Of a stretch of DNA of 64,000 nucleotides, positions 37,108 to 48,783 are shown in pieces; the first letter of the stretch is position 1; every line of letters begins with the position of its first letter. Location of the stretch: positions 1 through 64,000 of the forward strand of contig JAIRBC010000013.1 in the NCBI GenBank assembly GCA_022008415.1, written 5' to 3'. A program made the translations under genes and the position numbers. Source of the DNA: Cerina litoralis. GTDB lineage: Bacteria; Bacteroidota; Bacteroidia; Flavobacteriales; Flavobacteriaceae. Under the pieces are notes generated by a model, which had not been told where the DNA came from, searched no databases, and saw only the letters and a program-made list of their open reading frames with translations.

Positions 37108-37689
37108 ATGGACTGCATTGTCGTATTTTGTGGAAGCAGTGAAGGAAAAGACCCAACCGTTATTCAAACGGCATATAATCTGGGAGCCGCCCTGGCCAAT
37201 CGACATATACGGTTGGTTTATGGGGCTGCTAAAATAGGGATTATGGGCAAGGTGGCCCAAGGTGTTTTGGATAATAGGGGAGAGGTTATCGGAGTGGTTC
37301 CCCAATTTCTAATTGATAAAGAAATCATTCACGAGGGACTCTCCCGGTTGATCATTACGGAAAACATGCACCAACGAAAATTGAAGATGCACGAACTTTC
37401 GGATGGGGTTATCGCCCTCCCCGGTGGATTTGGAACCATGGAGGAGCTGTTCGAAATGATAACCTGGGCGCAGTTGGGACTGCACCGGTATCCTATCGGG
37501 ATTCTCAATATCAATGGGTTTTATGACGATTTGTTGAAAATGCTTAGGAAAATGGTCTCCGAAGGGTTTCTAAAACCAGAAAATCACAATCTTTTATTGG
37601 TGGATAACGCTATTGACGGGTTGCTCCGACAAATGAAGGATTATAAACCTAGTTTTCTACCCAAATGGATTAGTAAAGGTCAAACCTAG
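37108..37689 (+). CDS. LOG-family protein (nucleotide 5'-monophosphate phosphoribohydrolase)
   Basis: 193 aa, TIGR00730 group. FCGSSEGKDP at the N-terminus and the LOG signature PGGFGTMEELFEMITWAQLG are intact. Releases a free base from a 5'-monophosphate nucleotide; relatives make cytokinins in plants and associated microbes, but most bacterial ones have housekeeping or unknown roles. Followed by ligA with 38 bp between, probably co-transcribed. Confidence 0.93.
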   Translation: MDCIVVFCGSSEGKDPTVIQTAYNLGAALANRHIRLVYGAAKIGIMGKVAQGVLDNRGEVIGVVPQFLIDKEIIHEGLSRLIITENMHQRKLKMHELSDGVIALPGGFGTMEELFEMITWAQLGLHRYPIGILNINGFYDDLLKMLRKMVSEGFLKPENHNLLLVDNAIDGLLRQMKDYKPSFLPKWISKGQT

Positions 37690-37724
37690 AATTTGTCAAA
37701 CAACAAAAAATGAAGATAGGCTAA

Positions 37725-39737
<2,013 letters not shown>

Positions 39738-39760
39738 GTGCGTAATAGAAAATCAATCTT

Positions 39761-40084
39761 ATGCCGATACCAAAGAACTATACGGAGTTCCAACATTCTT
39801 TAGTTGCTGCAACCCCCCAAGGGGAGTGGCCAGATTCTTTGTGCGCCATGTGGTACGATGTTAAGGGAGATTGGGACAAGGCCCACAATATAGGTCAAGA
39901 TATCCATTCAGCGCTGGGCAGCTGGATCCACGGATATCTCCATATCAAGGAAGGGGACGAATTTAATGCTAGGTATTGGTACAACAGGGCAAAAAGAAAA
40001 TACCCCGTTCAAGGGTTGGAGGCGGAGCAGAAGGAAATCGTCGAGTATATCTTAAAACTCTTCAATAATCCGAATACTCCGTAG
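39761..40084 (+). CDS. Conserved small protein of unknown function, 107 aa
   Basis: Soluble, Trp-rich. The pattern LCAMWYDVKGDWDKAH...SWIHGYLHIKEGDEFNARYWYNRA resembles a small family found across several phyla (consensus WH-x-LHR-x-EGD-x2-NA-x-YWY-x-RA) with no function known to me. The shape suggests a single TPR-like helical hairpin. It starts 23 bp after ligA and overlaps the converging NIPSNAP gene by 23 bp. Confidence 0.75.
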   Translation: MPIPKNYTEFQHSLVAATPQGEWPDSLCAMWYDVKGDWDKAHNIGQDIHSALGSWIHGYLHIKEGDEFNARYWYNRAKRKYPVQGLEAEQKEIVEYILKLFNNPNTP

Positions 40085-40847
40085 GATACAAAAAAGTTAT
40101 ATCGGCATGGGACACATTGTTCTGGTATTTGGGATCGACCTTTAATTTGCTCCATTCTGGGGAACTAAAGAAAGCTTCCCAATGGGCATCCCTACTTTTT
40201 TGATCGGTAAAGGTGGTCATGTACATCAAATTGGGCATTTTGGGGCCGGACAACACCTCCCCATAAAACACGGCATTAAATACCAATCGATCAAAGAGTT
40301 GTATTTCCCCACCATTATTAAACATATCCACCTTATTCCTGTTGTAGGCTTCCGTGGCCGACTCGTAACTCCGCAATTCATAAATTCGATCTATTCGGGG
40401 GGTGTCCAAATCCGGTGTTTTCAGTTTTGGCATTCCTTCAAAAGCTTTGAGCAAAATCGATACCACACGATGATAGGGAGCATCGTCGTACGAAGCGTTG
40501 ATATAGGGCTTCCCTGCTTTCGTAAATACATCGTCCGCGGCCAATTTTGTTTCCAACGTTTCAAATTGCTCCAATGAAGAGAATGGGATCAATACGTAAA
40601 TCTGTTTTATGTCCGTGGTATCCGTAGGCCTAGGTTTAAAAACCCCTACCGGGCCTATTTTCATCCGTTTTAAAGCGGGGAGATACGCGTATCTCAGGTA
40701 CTGATCTGTGGTTTGCACCTGCTGATCGTTATCCATACCGTAAATTTTAATCTGATAAAATTGATGTTCTTGGGCTTGTATGTTTACAGATAAAAAGAAC
40801 ATCACAAACGCAAACCCGATAGTGGTAATTTTGTTTTTCATACGCAA
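40062..40847 (-). CDS. Secreted NIPSNAP-domain protein
   Basis: 261 aa with signal peptide (1-25, ending IQAQE). Two ferredoxin-like alpha/beta units follow; the second (IDRIYELRSYESATEAYNRNKVDMF) is the NIPSNAP signature. Predicted periplasmic; molecular role unknown. Its end overlaps that of the small protein gene on the other strand. Confidence 0.88.
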   Translation of the reverse strand: MRMKNKITTIGFAFVMFFLSVNIQAQEHQFYQIKIYGMDNDQQVQTTDQYLRYAYLPALKRMKIGPVGVFKPRPTDTTDIKQIYVLIPFSSLEQFETLETKLAADDVFTKAGKPYINASYDDAPYHRVVSILLKAFEGMPKLKTPDLDTPRIDRIYELRSYESATEAYNRNKVDMFNNGGEIQLFDRLVFNAVFYGEVLSGPKMPNLMYMTTFTDQKSRDAHWEAFFSSPEWSKLKVDPKYQNNVSHADITFLYPTEYSDY

Positions 40848-41321
40848 AATTTAACTCGTTATTACGAGCGATGAGATCGATAGATAATTTGTAATAAAAT
40901 AGGGGTCGTACCTAACCTATGTGATTTCCTGTAATGTCCATTTCCATAGGGTATTTTGTAAAGCGACAACGTTGTAAACCCAAAGAGTCCTCCAATTTTT
41001 TTAGGCCCGAACCCGATTAAATAAAAGTAGACAATTAATGTCTATAACCAAGCAATTTCACACATTTCTTAAAAGTATAATTTTTTATGGTCAAATCAAC
41101 CTAAAGTGGTTGGCCATACAATTCCAAAACGGCTTCGACCTTTCTAATAATATGAAAAACCGCAACGGCGCAAATTTTTTTAACAGCCCGATAATTGATC
41201 TAAATCTACCTACGTCATTCGGAATTTGATACTAAGCCTCGCCACTATCCACTTTTTTAAATATCTTTGGGCAAAACAACCAAAAGGGACCGTTGTAAGG
41301 TCTCCAAGAAAACTATAGCAC
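40848..41321 (+). other. Intergenic region upstream of fabI (474 bp)
   Basis: No convincing gene. A 63-codon frame at 41038-41229 has no recognisable features. A perfect -7 box TATCTTTG lies at 41262-41269, predicting a 48-nt fabI leader; a good TTG partner is missing. No terminator or riboswitch seen. Confidence 0.5.
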
Positions 41322-42134
41322 ATGTCTTATAATTTATTAAAAGGGAAAAAAGGGATAATATTTGGGGCATTGGATGAGAATTCAATTGCCTGGAAAACAG
41401 CGGAAAGAGTTCATGAAGAAGGGGGAACATTCGTACTGACCAACGCGCCTATTGCAATGCGGATGGGACAGATTAAGGAATTGGCCCAGAAAACGGGTTC
41501 GGAAATAATTCCGGCAGATGCCACTAGCGAGGAAGATCTAAACAACTTAATTTCACAATCTATCGAAATCCTGGATGGTAAATTAGATTTTGTCCTGCAT
41601 TCCATCGGGATGTCTATAAACGTCCGAAAAGGGCAACATTATACGGATCAAAACTACGACTTTACGGCTAAGGGTTGGGATGTCTCTGCGCTTTCCTTCC
41701 ACAAAGTATTGCAAGGACTATACAAGGCCGATGCCATGAACCCATGGGGAAGTATCGTTGCCCTTACCTACATGGCCGCCCAACGCGTTTTTCCCGATTA
41801 TAACGATATGGCGGACAATAAGGCCTATTTGGAATCGATTGCACGAAGTTTTGGTTATTTCTTTGGCAAGGAAAAGAAAGTAAGGGTCAATACTATTTCC
41901 CAGTCGCCTACTCCCACGACTGCCGGGCAAGGGGTAAAAGGGTTTGATGGCTTTATCAGCTATGCGGACAAGATGTCGCCGCTCGGCAACGCCACGGCCC
42001 AAGACTGTGCAGATTATACCGTATCTTTGTTTTCGGACATGACAAAAATGGTAACCATGCAAAATCTTTATCACGACGGTGGATTCTCCAATATGGGTGT
42101 GAGCCAAGAAATAATGGAAAAATTCTCTAAATAG
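41322..42134 (+). CDS. fabI: Enoyl-[acyl-carrier-protein] reductase FabI
   Basis: 270 aa. GIIFGALDENSIAWKTAERVHEEG is the NAD-binding region of FabI, and the catalytic Tyr/Lys pair lies in VALTYMAAQRVFPDYNDMADNKAYLES. The NADH-dependent last step in each fatty-acid elongation cycle and the triclosan target. Monocistronic, with its own promoter and terminator. Confidence 0.97.
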   Translation: MSYNLLKGKKGIIFGALDENSIAWKTAERVHEEGGTFVLTNAPIAMRMGQIKELAQKTGSEIIPADATSEEDLNNLISQSIEILDGKLDFVLHSIGMSINVRKGQHYTDQNYDFTAKGWDVSALSFHKVLQGLYKADAMNPWGSIVALTYMAAQRVFPDYNDMADNKAYLESIARSFGYFFGKEKKVRVNTISQSPTPTTAGQGVKGFDGFISYADKMSPLGNATAQDCADYTVSLFSDMTKMVTMQNLYHDGGFSNMGVSQEIMEKFSK

Positions 42135-42154
42135 CCTCTGACGATACTGTTTTT

Positions 42155-42184
42155 AGCCATGCGCCACCAACGCATGGCTTTTAT
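42155..42184 (+). terminator. Terminator of fabI
   Basis: Perfect stem AGCCATGCG / CGCATGGCT, loop CCACCAA, then TTTTA. Confidence 0.92.
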
Positions 42185-42201
42185 GTTTACACCAATATCC
42201 T

Positions 42202-43224
42202 ATGGATCTTTCTTTTTCTTTTATAGTTCCGGTGTACAACAGGCCCAATGAAATACGGGAATTGTTGGACAGTTTTTTGGCACAGGACTATGGGGAAGGG
42301 TATGAAATAGTGATCGTGGAAGATGGCTCTACCCTCGATTCTGAAGGGGAGATCCAATCTTTTTCAGATCTTTTGAACGTTACCTATTTAAGGAAAGCGA
42401 ATTCGGGTCCCGGGGATTCCAGGAATTACGGAATGAGCCACGCCAAGGGTAACTATTTTATCGTTCTGGATTCTGATTGCATCCTGCCATCACATTATTT
42501 ATCAACGGTCGCTACCTCGTTGGAAAGGGAATTTGTACATTGTTTTGGGGGGCCGGATGCGGCGCACCCTTCCTTTAGCAACGTTCAAAAGGCCATAAAT
42601 TATGCAATGACGGCAATGTTGACAACCGGCGGAATAAGAGGACGAAAATCCGCCGTCGGCAAATTTCAACCGAGAAGTTTTAATATGGGCATCTCCAAAA
42701 ATGCTTTTGAGAAAACCAAAGGCTTCGGAAATATTCATCCAGGAGAAGACCCAGATCTAACTTTCAGAATTTGGAACGCAGGGTTTAAAACCAGGTTAAT
42801 ACCGGAGGCGTTTGTGTACCACAAAAGGCGGATAGATTGGAAGCAATTTATGATCCAGGTTAAAAAATTTGGTATGGTTAGGCCCATTTTAAACGTATGG
42901 CATCCAAAAACCGCTAGGCTTACCTATTGGGTGCCAACAATATTTTGTGTCGGTTTTCTGTTTTCTTGTTTTTTTTGGTTTTTTGGCCGAGATTTAAGGA
43001 GTGGTTGGCCATTGATGTGCTATCTGATCTATTTTTTTCTGATTTTTGTGGATTCGTTCTTCAAGAATAAGAATGTAACGGTAGCCGTCTTATCGATAGT
43101 GGCGGTTGTCATTCAATTTTCAGGGTATGGATATGGTTTTTTAAAATCGAATATAATCTTGAATTATTCCAAAAAAAATATTCAAGATCTTTTTCCTAAA
43201 TTATTTTTTAGGTCTAATTTATGA
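42202..43224 (+). CDS. Membrane-anchored family 2 glycosyltransferase
   Basis: 340 aa. GT-A domain with FIVPVYNRPNEIRELL, the metal-binding VLDSDCILP and the acceptor region GEDPDLTFRIW; two or three C-terminal membrane helices (about 245-320). It transfers a sugar from a nucleotide donor onto an unknown acceptor at the inner membrane. It is followed directly by the ybbR-like gene, coupled with no gap. Confidence 0.92.
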   Translation: MDLSFSFIVPVYNRPNEIRELLDSFLAQDYGEGYEIVIVEDGSTLDSEGEIQSFSDLLNVTYLRKANSGPGDSRNYGMSHAKGNYFIVLDSDCILPSHYLSTVATSLEREFVHCFGGPDAAHPSFSNVQKAINYAMTAMLTTGGIRGRKSAVGKFQPRSFNMGISKNAFEKTKGFGNIHPGEDPDLTFRIWNAGFKTRLIPEAFVYHKRRIDWKQFMIQVKKFGMVRPILNVWHPKTARLTYWVPTIFCVGFLFSCFFWFFGRDLRSGWPLMCYLIYFFLIFVDSFFKNKNVTVAVLSIVAVVIQFSGYGYGFLKSNIILNYSKKNIQDLFPKLFFRSNL

Positions 43225-43225
43225 T

Positions 43226-44182
43226 GTGATGAAAAATCGAGCAAATGGATGGAACAATAGAAAGGTGAAGGTTTTTTCATTCTTTTTGGCGTGCTCTGCC
43301 CTGCTTTGGTTCATCAGCAATCTTTCTGAAACATACGTCGGTAATACTACATTTAAATTGGTCTATACCAATGTGCCGGACAGCCTGTCCTTGGCACATG
43401 CATCAAAAGACAAAATCGACGTACAATTAAGGGCCCGCGGTTTTCAATTTTTTGGATTTAGTTTTTCGCCAAAAACAATAAACATCGACCTCTCCCAAGT
43501 AAAAAAAGGGAGGGATAAGTATTTTATCCCAGAATATGTCTATAAGAATCAGATAGAAAGGAAGTTGCCCTTAACCATGACCTTATTGAATATGGATTCG
43601 AGGGACACCCTGTTTTTTGAATTTAATAAACTATATACCAAGCTGGTCCCTGTATTTTCCAAAGTAAAAATAGATTTGGAACAAAACTATTTGCTCGATG
43701 GAAAGTTGACCATATCCCCGGATTCCGTCACCGTTAAGGGCCCGAGCAGGGAATTGGACACAATAACAGGCGTGTGGACAGAGCCCAGGGAACTGGATGC
43801 TGTGAATGCCGATTTTTCAATTCTAGTGCCACTGCACAAATTTAAGGCTTTGAAAAACACTACCTTTTCTTCTGATTCGGTCGGTATATCGGCAAAAATA
43901 TATCGCTTTTCCGAAAAGATAATCCAAGTCCCCGTTACGGTCTTGAACCTTCCCAAGGACGTAGAGATCAAAACATTTCCAGACAAGGTTCCGGTTTTGT
44001 GCAGGGGAAAATTGGAGCAATTGAAGAACTTAAATCCTATTGATTTTAGGCTTGTTGCAAACTATGATTCCATTACGGAGGGCGGGGATGCCACTTTGAA
44101 TTTGGTGTTGAAAAAAATACCGAACAATATTCAAAGTGCCGTTCCGCTTGAGATGAAAGTAGAATACATTCTTAAGAAATAA
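43226..44182 (+). CDS. YbbR-domain membrane protein
   Basis: 318 aa from GTG at 43226, or ATG at 43229. An N-terminal membrane helix (about 10-30) is followed by repeated YbbR domains (around 45-120, 125-205, 215-300). In Firmicutes such proteins (CdaR) regulate a c-di-AMP cyclase; no cyclase gene is adjacent here, so function is open. Starts 1 base after the glycosyltransferase stop and precedes coaE, an arrangement I have the impression is common in flavobacteria. Confidence 0.82.
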   Translation: MMKNRANGWNNRKVKVFSFFLACSALLWFISNLSETYVGNTTFKLVYTNVPDSLSLAHASKDKIDVQLRARGFQFFGFSFSPKTINIDLSQVKKGRDKYFIPEYVYKNQIERKLPLTMTLLNMDSRDTLFFEFNKLYTKLVPVFSKVKIDLEQNYLLDGKLTISPDSVTVKGPSRELDTITGVWTEPRELDAVNADFSILVPLHKFKALKNTTFSSDSVGISAKIYRFSEKIIQVPVTVLNLPKDVEIKTFPDKVPVLCRGKLEQLKNLNPIDFRLVANYDSITEGGDATLNLVLKKIPNNIQSAVPLEMKVEYILKK

Positions 44183-44335
44183 ATTGTCGCGATTAGCGGG
44201 ACTGGATACCCAGATCAAAGCAAAAGCTAGACAAAGCGCATATCGCCGTTAGAACTACGTCATGGGGCTTTATTTTTTGTCCCTTATTTTTTCACTAAAC
44301 TAACGGCAAGCGAGCAAGGCCAATTGATAAAAGAT

Positions 44336-44917
44336 ATGAAGATTATTGGACTTACGGGAGGTATCGGAAGTGGAAAAACAACGGTAGGCCGTATGTTCCA
44401 CGATCTCGGGGTGCCTGTCTACGAATCGGACAAAGAGGCGAAGTTGTTGATGCAAAACTCAAAGGAAATCAAAGTTGGCCTCGAAGCCCTTTTTGGAAAT
44501 GGAGCTTTTAACGGAGAAGTTTTAAACCGCAAATTTATAGCCGATAGAGTGTTTGCGGATCAAAATTTATTGCAAAAGCTCAACGCTTTGGTCCATCCAG
44601 TGGTCCGCGACCATTTTTTGTCATGGCAGAAGGACCAGAGATTCGCTTACGTTGTTCAGGAAGCCGCCATTATTTTTGAGAACGGCCAATGTTCCAACTA
44701 CGACAAGATTATTTTGGTAACCGCACCAAGAGAAATAAGGATAAAACGGGTCATGCAAAGAGATGGTAGTACAAGGCAGGAAATACTGGATCGCATGAAA
44801 AATCAATGGTCCGAACAAAAAAAGAGAAAACTTTCGGATTTTGTGATAAATAACGTGAATTTGAAAAAAACAAGGATAAAAGTTGATCAAATCCACAGCG
44901 CCATACTTAAAGATTAG
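44336..44917 (+). CDS. coaE: Dephospho-CoA kinase
   Basis: 193 aa from the ATG at 44336; the longer reading starts with TTG. The P-loop GGIGSGKTTV and the DxD-like VYESDKEAK are in the expected places, and LNALVHPVVRDHF and VTAPREIRIKRVMQRDG complete the family pattern. Performs the final phosphorylation in coenzyme A synthesis. Confidence 0.96.
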   Translation: MKIIGLTGGIGSGKTTVGRMFHDLGVPVYESDKEAKLLMQNSKEIKVGLEALFGNGAFNGEVLNRKFIADRVFADQNLLQKLNALVHPVVRDHFLSWQKDQRFAYVVQEAAIIFENGQCSNYDKIILVTAPREIRIKRVMQRDGSTRQEILDRMKNQWSEQKKRKLSDFVINNVNLKKTRIKVDQIHSAILKD

Positions 44918-44945
44918 CAATTCTACTACTAATTTTAACATTTTT

Positions 44946-44997
44946 GTTAAGGTTTGGTTAAATGCATGACCGCCTAAATGTTAAATTTCTAATTTTG
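44946..44997 (+). promoter_or_regulatory. Promoter and putative autoregulatory site of rprX-rprY
   Basis: GTTAA (44946-44950), 6 bp, GTTAA (44957-44961), and another GTTAA at 44980, followed by an exact -7 box TAATTTTG (44990-44997). The predicted transcript start (~45002) falls at the ATG, suggesting a leaderless message. An 11-bp direct repeat is the usual arrangement for OmpR-family regulators. Confidence 0.5.
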
Positions 44998-45002
44998 TAC
45001 CG

Positions 45003-46586
45003 ATGAATAAGAAGTTGTTCGCTCTTCTGGTTATTCTGATGAGCCTGTCCCTAATCGGGATAATTTTTGTCCAGGGGTATTGGATTAAAAAATCGGTTGA
45101 AGACAAGGAAGAACAGTTTTCCAATGCGGTTTCCGATGTCCTCACTAAGGTGACCGATAAGATTGAAAATAGGGAGATTAAGGAATATTCCGATAAGTAT
45201 TTTAAGTTAGTCGACAGTATAGGTAGCCCGAAAGTTTCCCACCTTAAGAATTTCTCATTTGTAGATCGGGATGAAAACTCAAATGAGATCATGTTTTATT
45301 CCCATGGCATTTTGGAGGAGGATTACAATATCGCCTCGTCGTTCTTTGACACCGATAATGCGGATACCGATAGCACTACGATTAAGAATTTTACCAGTAA
45401 GAGGACCAAAATTATTTTTAAGGAAGACTACGATCTGGACGGAAAGAGATACAAGCTAAGTCCGATTCAAAGGTTTGAAAAAATAAGCGAGCTGTCTAAA
45501 ACGGAAAAATTTGCCTTCGACGATGTTTTGAGGGAATTTGCCCAGAAAGTGCCCTTACACAAACGGGTATCCAAGCAGGAACTGGAACTGTTGTTGGGCA
45601 GGGAACTCAAAAATAGGGGGATAGATATAGACTACGAGTACGGGATCTACAGCAGGGGACTGCCGACAAAAGTAAGGTCCCATGCGTTTAAGATAGGAAG
45701 CTCTACAGTATATAAAGCCCCAATTTTTAAGGATACCGATGGGATTAGCAATTTCTCGCTTTTGGTCAATTTTCCCAAGAAGAAAATATTCCTGATCAAT
45801 TCAATACTGGGAATGGCAATTTTATCGCTCCTGTTCACCCTCATTATTATGGTTGCCTACGCGGGTGCTATTTACCAATTGATTAGGCAAAAGCAGATTT
45901 CTGAGATTAAATCGGACTTTATCAACAATATGACCCACGAGTTTAAAACCCCGATCGCCACGATAAATTTAGCTGTAGAGGCCATTAAAAATCCAAAAGT
46001 TATTGTTGAACAGGAAAAAGTGTTGCGGTATTTGCAAATGATCAGGGACGAGAATAAACGGATGCACGCACAAGTGGAGAATGTACTTCGAATATCAAAA
46101 CTGGAAAAAAACCAGTTAGACATAAGCAAGGATAGGGTAGATGTCCATGACATAATTGTAGACGCCGTTACCCATGTGGATCTTATTGTCGCAGATAGGG
46201 GTGGGTATATTAAAACCCACATGGATGCCACCAGATCGGAGGTATTGGCCAATGAGATGCACCTCACCAACGTAATTGTAAATATATTGGACAATGCCAT
46301 TAAATATTCGCCCGAAGCACCCAAAATAGACGTTTTTACCGAACTGGCAAAAAACTATATAGTAATAAAGATCCAAGATCAAGGAGCCGGAATGAGCAAG
46401 GCGGTCCTAAAAAAAGTTTTTGAAAAATTTTACAGGGAACATACCGGTGACATACATAATGTAAAGGGACATGGTTTGGGCCTGTCCTATGTAAAAAGAA
46501 TCGTCGATGATCATCAGGGTGAAGTTTACGCAGAGAGCGAAAAAGGGAAAGGCAGCACCTTTTACATAAAACTACCTTTAATTTAA
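45003..46586 (+). CDS. rprX: Sensor histidine kinase, RprX-like
   Basis: 527 aa. Membrane helix (about 5-28), extracytoplasmic sensor domain (30-255), second helix (about 260-287), then HisKA with His312 in NNMTHEFKTPIATI and HATPase with ILDNAIKYS, IQDQGAGM and VKGHGLGLSYVK. Catalytically complete. Its length, sensor shape and 6-bp spacing to an OmpR-type regulator fit RprX of Bacteroidota, linked to envelope and oxidative stress. Confidence 0.92.
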   Translation: MNKKLFALLVILMSLSLIGIIFVQGYWIKKSVEDKEEQFSNAVSDVLTKVTDKIENREIKEYSDKYFKLVDSIGSPKVSHLKNFSFVDRDENSNEIMFYSHGILEEDYNIASSFFDTDNADTDSTTIKNFTSKRTKIIFKEDYDLDGKRYKLSPIQRFEKISELSKTEKFAFDDVLREFAQKVPLHKRVSKQELELLLGRELKNRGIDIDYEYGIYSRGLPTKVRSHAFKIGSSTVYKAPIFKDTDGISNFSLLVNFPKKKIFLINSILGMAILSLLFTLIIMVAYAGAIYQLIRQKQISEIKSDFINNMTHEFKTPIATINLAVEAIKNPKVIVEQEKVLRYLQMIRDENKRMHAQVENVLRISKLEKNQLDISKDRVDVHDIIVDAVTHVDLIVADRGGYIKTHMDATRSEVLANEMHLTNVIVNILDNAIKYSPEAPKIDVFTELAKNYIVIKIQDQGAGMSKAVLKKVFEKFYREHTGDIHNVKGHGLGLSYVKRIVDDHQGEVYAESEKGKGSTFYIKLPLI

Positions 46587-46592
46587 CAAATT

Positions 46593-47309
46593 ATGGAAAC
46601 AATAAATAAGAAAATACTCTTGGTAGAGGACGACCCCAATTTTGGAATTGTCCTAAAGGATTATTTGGCTATGAACGACTTTGATGTCGTCCTGGCGAAG
46701 AACGGAATGGAGGGATTTGAAAAGTTCAAAAAGGATAATTTTGATGTATGCATTTTGGATGTAATGATGCCTTATAAGGACGGTTTTACCTTGGCCAGGG
46801 AAATCCGGGAAAAAAATGAAAATGTCCCTATTGTTTTCCTTACGGCAAAGACCATGAAGGAAGATGTACTAAAGGGATATAAGGCAGGTGCGGATGATTA
46901 TTTGAACAAACCTTTCGATTCCGAGGTCTTATTGGTAAAACTAAGGGCCATACTCCAAAGAAAGGCATCCAATACCTTGGCCGACAGTAAGAAATTCGAG
47001 TTTAAAATTGGTAATTTCCATTTAAACTCCAAGTTGCGGTTCCTTAAATATAAGGATGAAGAGGCCATTAAGTTGTCCCCAAAGGAAAACGAACTTTTAC
47101 GACTCTTGGCCTTGCATGAAAATGACCTGATGCCAAGGGAGCTGGCGCTTACCAAAATATGGAGGGACGATAACTATTTTACCTCTAGGAGTATGGACGT
47201 TTATATTGCCAAACTCCGCAAATACCTCAAAGTGGATGATACCGTTGAAATTCTGAATATCCATGGGGAAGGGTTCCGGTTGTTGGTGAAAAACGATGAG
47301 GAACAGTAA
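46593..47309 (+). CDS. rprY: OmpR-family response regulator, RprY-like
   Basis: 238 aa. Receiver with Glu/Asp pair at 12-14, phospho-acceptor Asp56 in VCILDVMMP and Lys in LNKPF; winged-helix DNA-binding domain (about 140-236) ending in LNIHGEGFRLLV. Partner of the kinase 6 bp upstream. The GTTAA direct repeats before rprX and degP are candidate binding sites. Confidence 0.94.
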   Translation: METINKKILLVEDDPNFGIVLKDYLAMNDFDVVLAKNGMEGFEKFKKDNFDVCILDVMMPYKDGFTLAREIREKNENVPIVFLTAKTMKEDVLKGYKAGADDYLNKPFDSEVLLVKLRAILQRKASNTLADSKKFEFKIGNFHLNSKLRFLKYKDEEAIKLSPKENELLRLLALHENDLMPRELALTKIWRDDNYFTSRSMDVYIAKLRKYLKVDDTVEILNIHGEGFRLLVKNDEEQ

Positions 47310-47320
47310 AAGTTTTCAAT

Positions 47321-47353
47321 AAAAAAAGGGCCCTTAATGCGGCCCTTTTTTTT
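47321..47353. terminator. Bidirectional terminator between rprY and gntK
   Basis: A-run, stem AGGGCC / GGCCCT with an 8-nt loop, T-run; works for both convergent genes. The last gntK bases overlap its edge. Confidence 0.9.
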
Positions 47354-47861
47354 ATTCCCTGGAATGCGATTTGTGATATTTATCCAAGATTTCTTTTACG
47401 ATGGTTTCGGGTGTCTTTGTTATGGATTCTATCAGTGCATGCTTTGGGGTTTCTAGGGTGTCTAACTGAGATTTAAGGAGGGATGGCGGCATATAATGCC
47501 CTTTTCTATTTTCCATGCGCTTGTGTAGGGTTTTAAAAGACCCCTTGAGAAAGACCCAGACCACCTCTTTTTCAATACCGTTGTCCAAAATCCTTCGGTA
47601 GGATTCTTTTAGGGCCGAACAAGCAATAATTACTCCTTTCTTGGAATTTTCCTTTGCCAGTGCGTTTAGATTTAAAAGCCATCCGTGCCGATCTGCATCG
47701 TTCAACGGGATTCCCGCTTTCATTTTTTGAATATTGGACACGGGATGAAAATCATCACCGTCAAAAAAGGGAATCCCCAATTTTTTGGCAAGCATTTTCC
47801 CTACGGTGGTCTTTCCACATCCCGAAACTCCCATAATGTAAAAAACAGGTTTATTGTCCAT
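47352..47861 (-). CDS. gntK: Gluconokinase
   Basis: 169 aa from the ATG at 47861. P-loop GVSGCGKTTVG, then FFDGDDFHPVSNIQKMKAGIPLNDADRHGWL, diagnostic for the GntK family (residues ~33-63). Phosphorylates gluconate to 6-phosphogluconate. It overlaps the miaA stop by 11 bp, so translation is probably coupled. No other gluconate genes nearby, which makes the operon a mixed one. Confidence 0.94.
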   Translation of the reverse strand: MDNKPVFYIMGVSGCGKTTVGKMLAKKLGIPFFDGDDFHPVSNIQKMKAGIPLNDADRHGWLLNLNALAKENSKKGVIIACSALKESYRRILDNGIEKEVVWVFLKGSFKTLHKRMENRKGHYMPPSLLKSQLDTLETPKHALIESITKTPETIVKEILDKYHKSHSRE

Positions 47862-48783
47862 TGTTCTTTTGGTTATAAGCAATTTCATTTTTTATTTTTT
47901 CTAGTACCGATGCGGTTGGGACATCATATTCTATCCATAAAATGTCTTTTTTCTTTCTATACCATGTAAGTTGCCTTTTGGCAAATCTTCGGGTATTTTT
48001 TTTAATTTCCAAAACAGCTGTGGGCAAGTCCCATTTTCCTTCAAAATATGAAAAAAGCTCTTTGTAGCCAACGGTTTGGAGCGCATTTAGTGCTTTGTGT
48101 TCCTCCAAAGACCTAGCTTCTTCCAATAATCCACCCGCTATCATTTGATCTAAACGTCGGTTTATGCGGGAATAAATAGTTTCCCTATCGGTCGTAATTC
48201 CAACCGTAAGTACGTCGAAGTATCGCTGGGGTCTGGCCTTGTTTAAAAAAGTGGAGTAGGGTTTTCCCGTACCCAGGCATACTTCCAAGGCGCGTACTAA
48301 ACGATGTGGATTTTCCATATCCACCTTTTTTGCATAAGTAGGATCCAGTGCTTTTAGTTTACGTTGGAGCTCCGTAAGACCATGCAATTCCAATAGTGTG
48401 TTGAGTTTGGTCCTAACGGAAGGGTCTATCTTTGGAAATTTATCCAAACCCTTTGCGACAGCATCTACGTAAAGGCCGCTACCCCCGACCATGACTACAA
48501 CATTTTTACTTTGAAACAATCGTTCCAACAAGCTTAGAGCCTCCTTTTCAAAATCACCAACGGAGTATTCGTCAAAAATACTTTTATGCTGAATGAAATG
48601 ATGGGTCACGGTTTCCAATTCCTCTTTTGAAGGAACGGCGGTGCCAATAGTCATTTCCTTGTAAAACTGGCGCGAATCGGCGGAGAGGATTTCGGTATCA
48701 AAATATTGGGCTATTGCAATGGCCAATCTAGTCTTTCCTATTGCCGTTGGGCCCACGACCGAAATGAGGGTCTTCCTGTCCAT
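47851..48783 (-). CDS. miaA: tRNA dimethylallyltransferase MiaA
   Basis: 310 aa. P-loop GPTAIGKTRLAI, then SADSRQFYKEMTIGTA and KRQLTWYRKK are family motifs. It adds a dimethylallyl group to A37 of tRNAs that read U-starting codons. It overlaps its neighbours: its ATG shares a base with the channel stop. Confidence 0.97.
   Translation of the reverse strand: MDRKTLISVVGPTAIGKTRLAIAIAQYFDTEILSADSRQFYKEMTIGTAVPSKEELETVTHHFIQHKSIFDEYSVGDFEKEALSLLERLFQSKNVVVMVGGSGLYVDAVAKGLDKFPKIDPSVRTKLNTLLELHGLTELQRKLKALDPTYAKKVDMENPHRLVRALEVCLGTGKPYSTFLNKARPQRYFDVLTVGITTDRETIYSRINRRLDQMIAGGLLEEARSLEEHKALNALQTVGYKELFSYFEGKWDLPTAVLEIKKNTRRFAKRQLTWYRKKKDILWIEYDVPTASVLEKIKNEIAYNQKNNGQ

Noticed and set aside
41038-41229. 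63-codon frame upstream of fabI
   Set aside because: No promoter, no signal or domain; ends well before the fabI -7 box.
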